A stretch of DNA of 64,000 nucleotides, taken from contig NW_004624854.1 of assembly GCF_000247695.1 (NCBI RefSeq), forward strand, positions 4,786,393-4,850,392. Reading direction: 5' to 3'. This stretch comes from Heterocephalus glaber. Taxonomy: Eukaryota; Chordata; Mammalia; Rodentia; Bathyergidae. Below, piece after piece: positions 61,465-64,000 of the stretch. Position numbers and translations under genes: made by a program. Numbering within the stretch: the first letter of the stretch is position 1; each line of letters begins with the position of its first letter. A model generated the notes under the pieces. The model was not told the origin of the DNA. It made no database searches and saw nothing but the letters and a program-made list of their open reading frames with translations.

Positions 61465-64000
61465 CTGTAAAAGAAAGAATAAAATGTAGCTATAACAACA
61501 CAGTGGGAAAAGTTTAGTGTCCTCGTGGGGCTTTAATCTCTTAAAACCAGCACTAGCTCCCTGCTTCACCGTGGATGTCACACTTCCCAGGAATTCTGTG
61601 TCTCTGCAGACAGGTGGTCAGTCACGTCTGCTCCCTCTGCCCACAAATGGAAAGCAGGTTTACACGCTGAAAATACCTTTCACAAGAAACCTCCAGATTC
61701 ATTTAGGGCTTTAGATAAGAGCTCTCTGAAGCCCTGTCATACTTGCCAAAAATTTCGTCAGCAGCTACTGGCGACTGTAAGCAAGACCCTGCTCTCTGTT
61801 ACAGCTTAGGCTTCCTTCTCTTTTGCCCACCCCTCACCCAGACCTAACCCTCAGGGCCACAACACTGCCCAGCGACAGCTTGGGGTCTCCACGGCGGCTC
61901 AGACCACACTCGATGCAGTGGGACAGCCACAGGTATCCCTGGGGGCTCCACACAACCTCATATTGCATCTAATGTGCTGTGGTATGAGAATTTAAGGGTA
62001 CTTTCTGGCGGAGATTACACTCAAGTCAATTTTAAATTTAAAGTAAAATGTAAATGTACCTTGAGGGATCGGGGCTGCATTACAACAGACCCCAGCTAAC
62101 ACTCCCACACTGCAACCCTGGAGCCCTTTTATCTTCCTTTCTGTTCCAACCCTAATCCTAGCAATGCAAGTGGCATTGCTTTAGCTCCTTTTGCACAGCT
62201 CCTAGCACAGGGCCACAAGGAAAAGTCACTGAACCGTAAGTGGCTCAGCCTGGCAGCTCCACTTTTCCTTTGTTGCAACACCATAAAGATAGAAAGGAGA
62301 AATGAGATGCCAACATACAACATATATGTGTGATAACACTTTTGAAAGGAAAAGGTTCATAAAGAACAAAACACGTGAGGGATGAGGAAGGGAGGGGTCC
62401 AATTCCCACTTCCCTACCTGTCCAAAGTCAGCCTACAAAAGATAGCATTTTACAGCAACAAGTTTTTCCAGGGCTGTGACCACTGAGATTCAAGGAGAAG
62501 AAAATTAAACAAAATAGAAAATAAGGAAACATCAAATGCTCGACAGGCTAATTTTTCATACGCTTTCATCCTCTAAGAACACACAAAAAAACACAAAACG
62601 GCTGCTGAAAAACTGTTTCGCACTTACTTCTGAAATTCTGTCAGGACTCACTCCCACCTGACCAAAGAATGAATCCAACTTTTACTAGCGATCCCACTTA
62701 GATCTGACTTTCTCAAGAATGTTCCCAACGGTCCTCACCCTCCAGTGCATCCAGGCAGGTAGACCAGAGATGCCTGACCCAGATAAATGTCTGAGAGCTT
62801 CTCAACGATGTGTCGGATCCATCACATTAACAGATAGGAAAATATAATCACTGGCTATTACTTCAATATCCACTGAGTAGAAGAAAAGCCTTCTTTAGTT
62901 AAAAAAAAACAAACAAACCTGTACTCTAATTCTTTTTTAGTTAACTTCTTAAATGTGACATTTATTAAAATATATGGATTTGCTGTTTGCAGAGAAACCA
63001 ATTACTAAGTTGTTTTTTAAAACCAGACTTCACAGCGGCTAACTTCTAGATAAAAATCTGCCTCTGCTGCATTCTTGCATAAAGAACAAAACTTGCTGCC
63101 TCAAATTCAAAATCAAAAGCCACATGAACAAGGCACAAGTTTCTTTTTGTTCCTTGTGCCTTTCTCTTTCCTCCCAGAGCCATCCCCACCTCCCAGAACA
63201 GGACCTGGCCTGCTGATGGCCAATAAACATTTGTTAGTGTGATGACCAATTCCGCAGCACTAAGAAAGAAGGTGCGAGCCACCACCTCTCACACAATTAT
63301 CCTTGTGTTGAACTACAACACCAAATTCACTACGTCCAGGGCCCAGGGTTTTATTAAGCCTCTGTGCCATCTTTAAACTATCCCTCCATGGTAGCCTAAT
63401 TGAAAAAAAGTGGCCATAAAAATTCCTCTTGTTCCTGTACTCACACCCATGCCCCCTGAAACAAGACTGCATCACTCCTATCGGGAGGCAGGCTGTACTT
63501 CTTCACCTCTGGAATCTGGACTTGTCCGTGGGACTTGATCTGACCACAGGGACATCACCAACAGAGACCCTACAGAGGCCCAAACTCATCTATGTATTCA
63601 GGTCTGCTGCTCCCAGCCAGAAGCCACAACGTGAATGAGCTCACACCAACCTGCAGAGAAGTCAGGTGCACAGCCACGGACTGCTAGCTATCAGTCATAC
63701 CAGTGAGGCCATACTAACCCATCCGGCCCCAAGGAGGCCACCAGATGTCTAAAGCCACCAGCATGACCCAAGGTGAGAGCAGCAGAAGATACACAAAGCG
63801 GAACTCAGCCTAAACTGTGACCCTGGAGAACTGTGAGTCAAATACATGGCTGCTGTTCTACATCATTAATTTTTGGAAGTGGCTTGTTACGCAGCAGCAG
63901 TAACTGATACACCTGCATGGCTCAAGGGACTACAGAAGGGGCCAAGTGGGACAAGCCCTGTCAATCAAAACAGGTAAGCACCAGAAGACCCCGGCCAGGC
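61465..64000 (-). other. MYO1B intron upstream of exon A (partial)
   Basis: Contains an MLT1-type LTR at its far end and no exon encoding the expected N-terminal segment. 61470-63450 shows no repeat or gene I can name. Confidence 0.8.
63455..63915 (+). repeat. MLT1-type solitary LTR (ERVL-MaLR)
   Basis: gaggcaggctgtacttcttc acctctggaatctggacttg near the start, a middle with agaagtcaggtgcacagcc and ccatccggccccaaggagg, and an end ggcttgttacgcagcagcag taactgatac are the ordered blocks of an MLT1 LTR. No internal retroviral sequence. Confidence 0.7.

Noticed and set aside
61465..64000. Search for the exon encoding the first 45 MYO1B residues
   Set aside because: No minus-strand segment encoding the expected N-terminal motif with splice sites is present, so the exon is assumed to lie beyond the window.

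Overview
This is mammalian nuclear DNA, almost certainly from a rodent. It holds an interior slice of one large split gene on the minus strand, MYO1B (class I unconventional myosin 1B). The call rests on nine coding exons whose translations join in frame into 299 consecutive residues of a myosin-I motor head: purine-binding loop, P-loop, loop 1, switch I, and the helices and strands that follow. The protein matches my memory of mammalian MYO1B nearly residue for residue. All nine exons have GT-AG boundaries and matching codon phases, with no frameshift or stop. The gene reads from high to low coordinates. The start codon and first roughly 45 residues lie beyond position 64000; the rest of the motor (including switch II), the IQ neck and the tail lie below position 1.

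Layout along the transcript: 64000-61465 intron; 61464-61349 exon A (purine-binding loop); a 29.6 kb intron; 31737-31643 exon B (P-loop); 23875-23771 exon C; 19803-19757 exon D (47 bp, most of switch I); 15556-15493 exon E; 5883-5785 exon F; 4589-4486 exon G; 3132-2985 exon H; 2706-2588 exon I; then intron to position 1. Coding sequence is about 1.4 % of the window.

The introns are filled with interspersed repeats. The most telling are short ID-type SINEs (tRNA-derived, with readable A and B boxes, A-tails and often 14-17 bp target-site duplications), monomeric B1, and B1-ID dimers. ID and B1 are rodent-specific, which is the basis for calling a rodent. The ID sequence and the dimers are unlike mouse or rat; I lean towards a hystricognath or other non-murid lineage, but this is inference. 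Older shared mammalian repeats are also present: MIR, L2, MER20, MER5-type and another short hAT element, MLT1-type and other LTRs, L1 fragments, and several microsatellites.

I see no RNA gene, CRISPR array, operon or second protein-coding gene, and no convincing undescribed system. The many short open frames outside the nine exons lie in repeats or non-conserved intron sequence. The observations most worth a second look are the residue spanning the F/G exon junction, the intron inside switch I, an 84 bp hAT-like miniature element, an A-box-less ID insertion that still has its target duplication, and a strand-asymmetric purine tract downstream of the P-loop exon.
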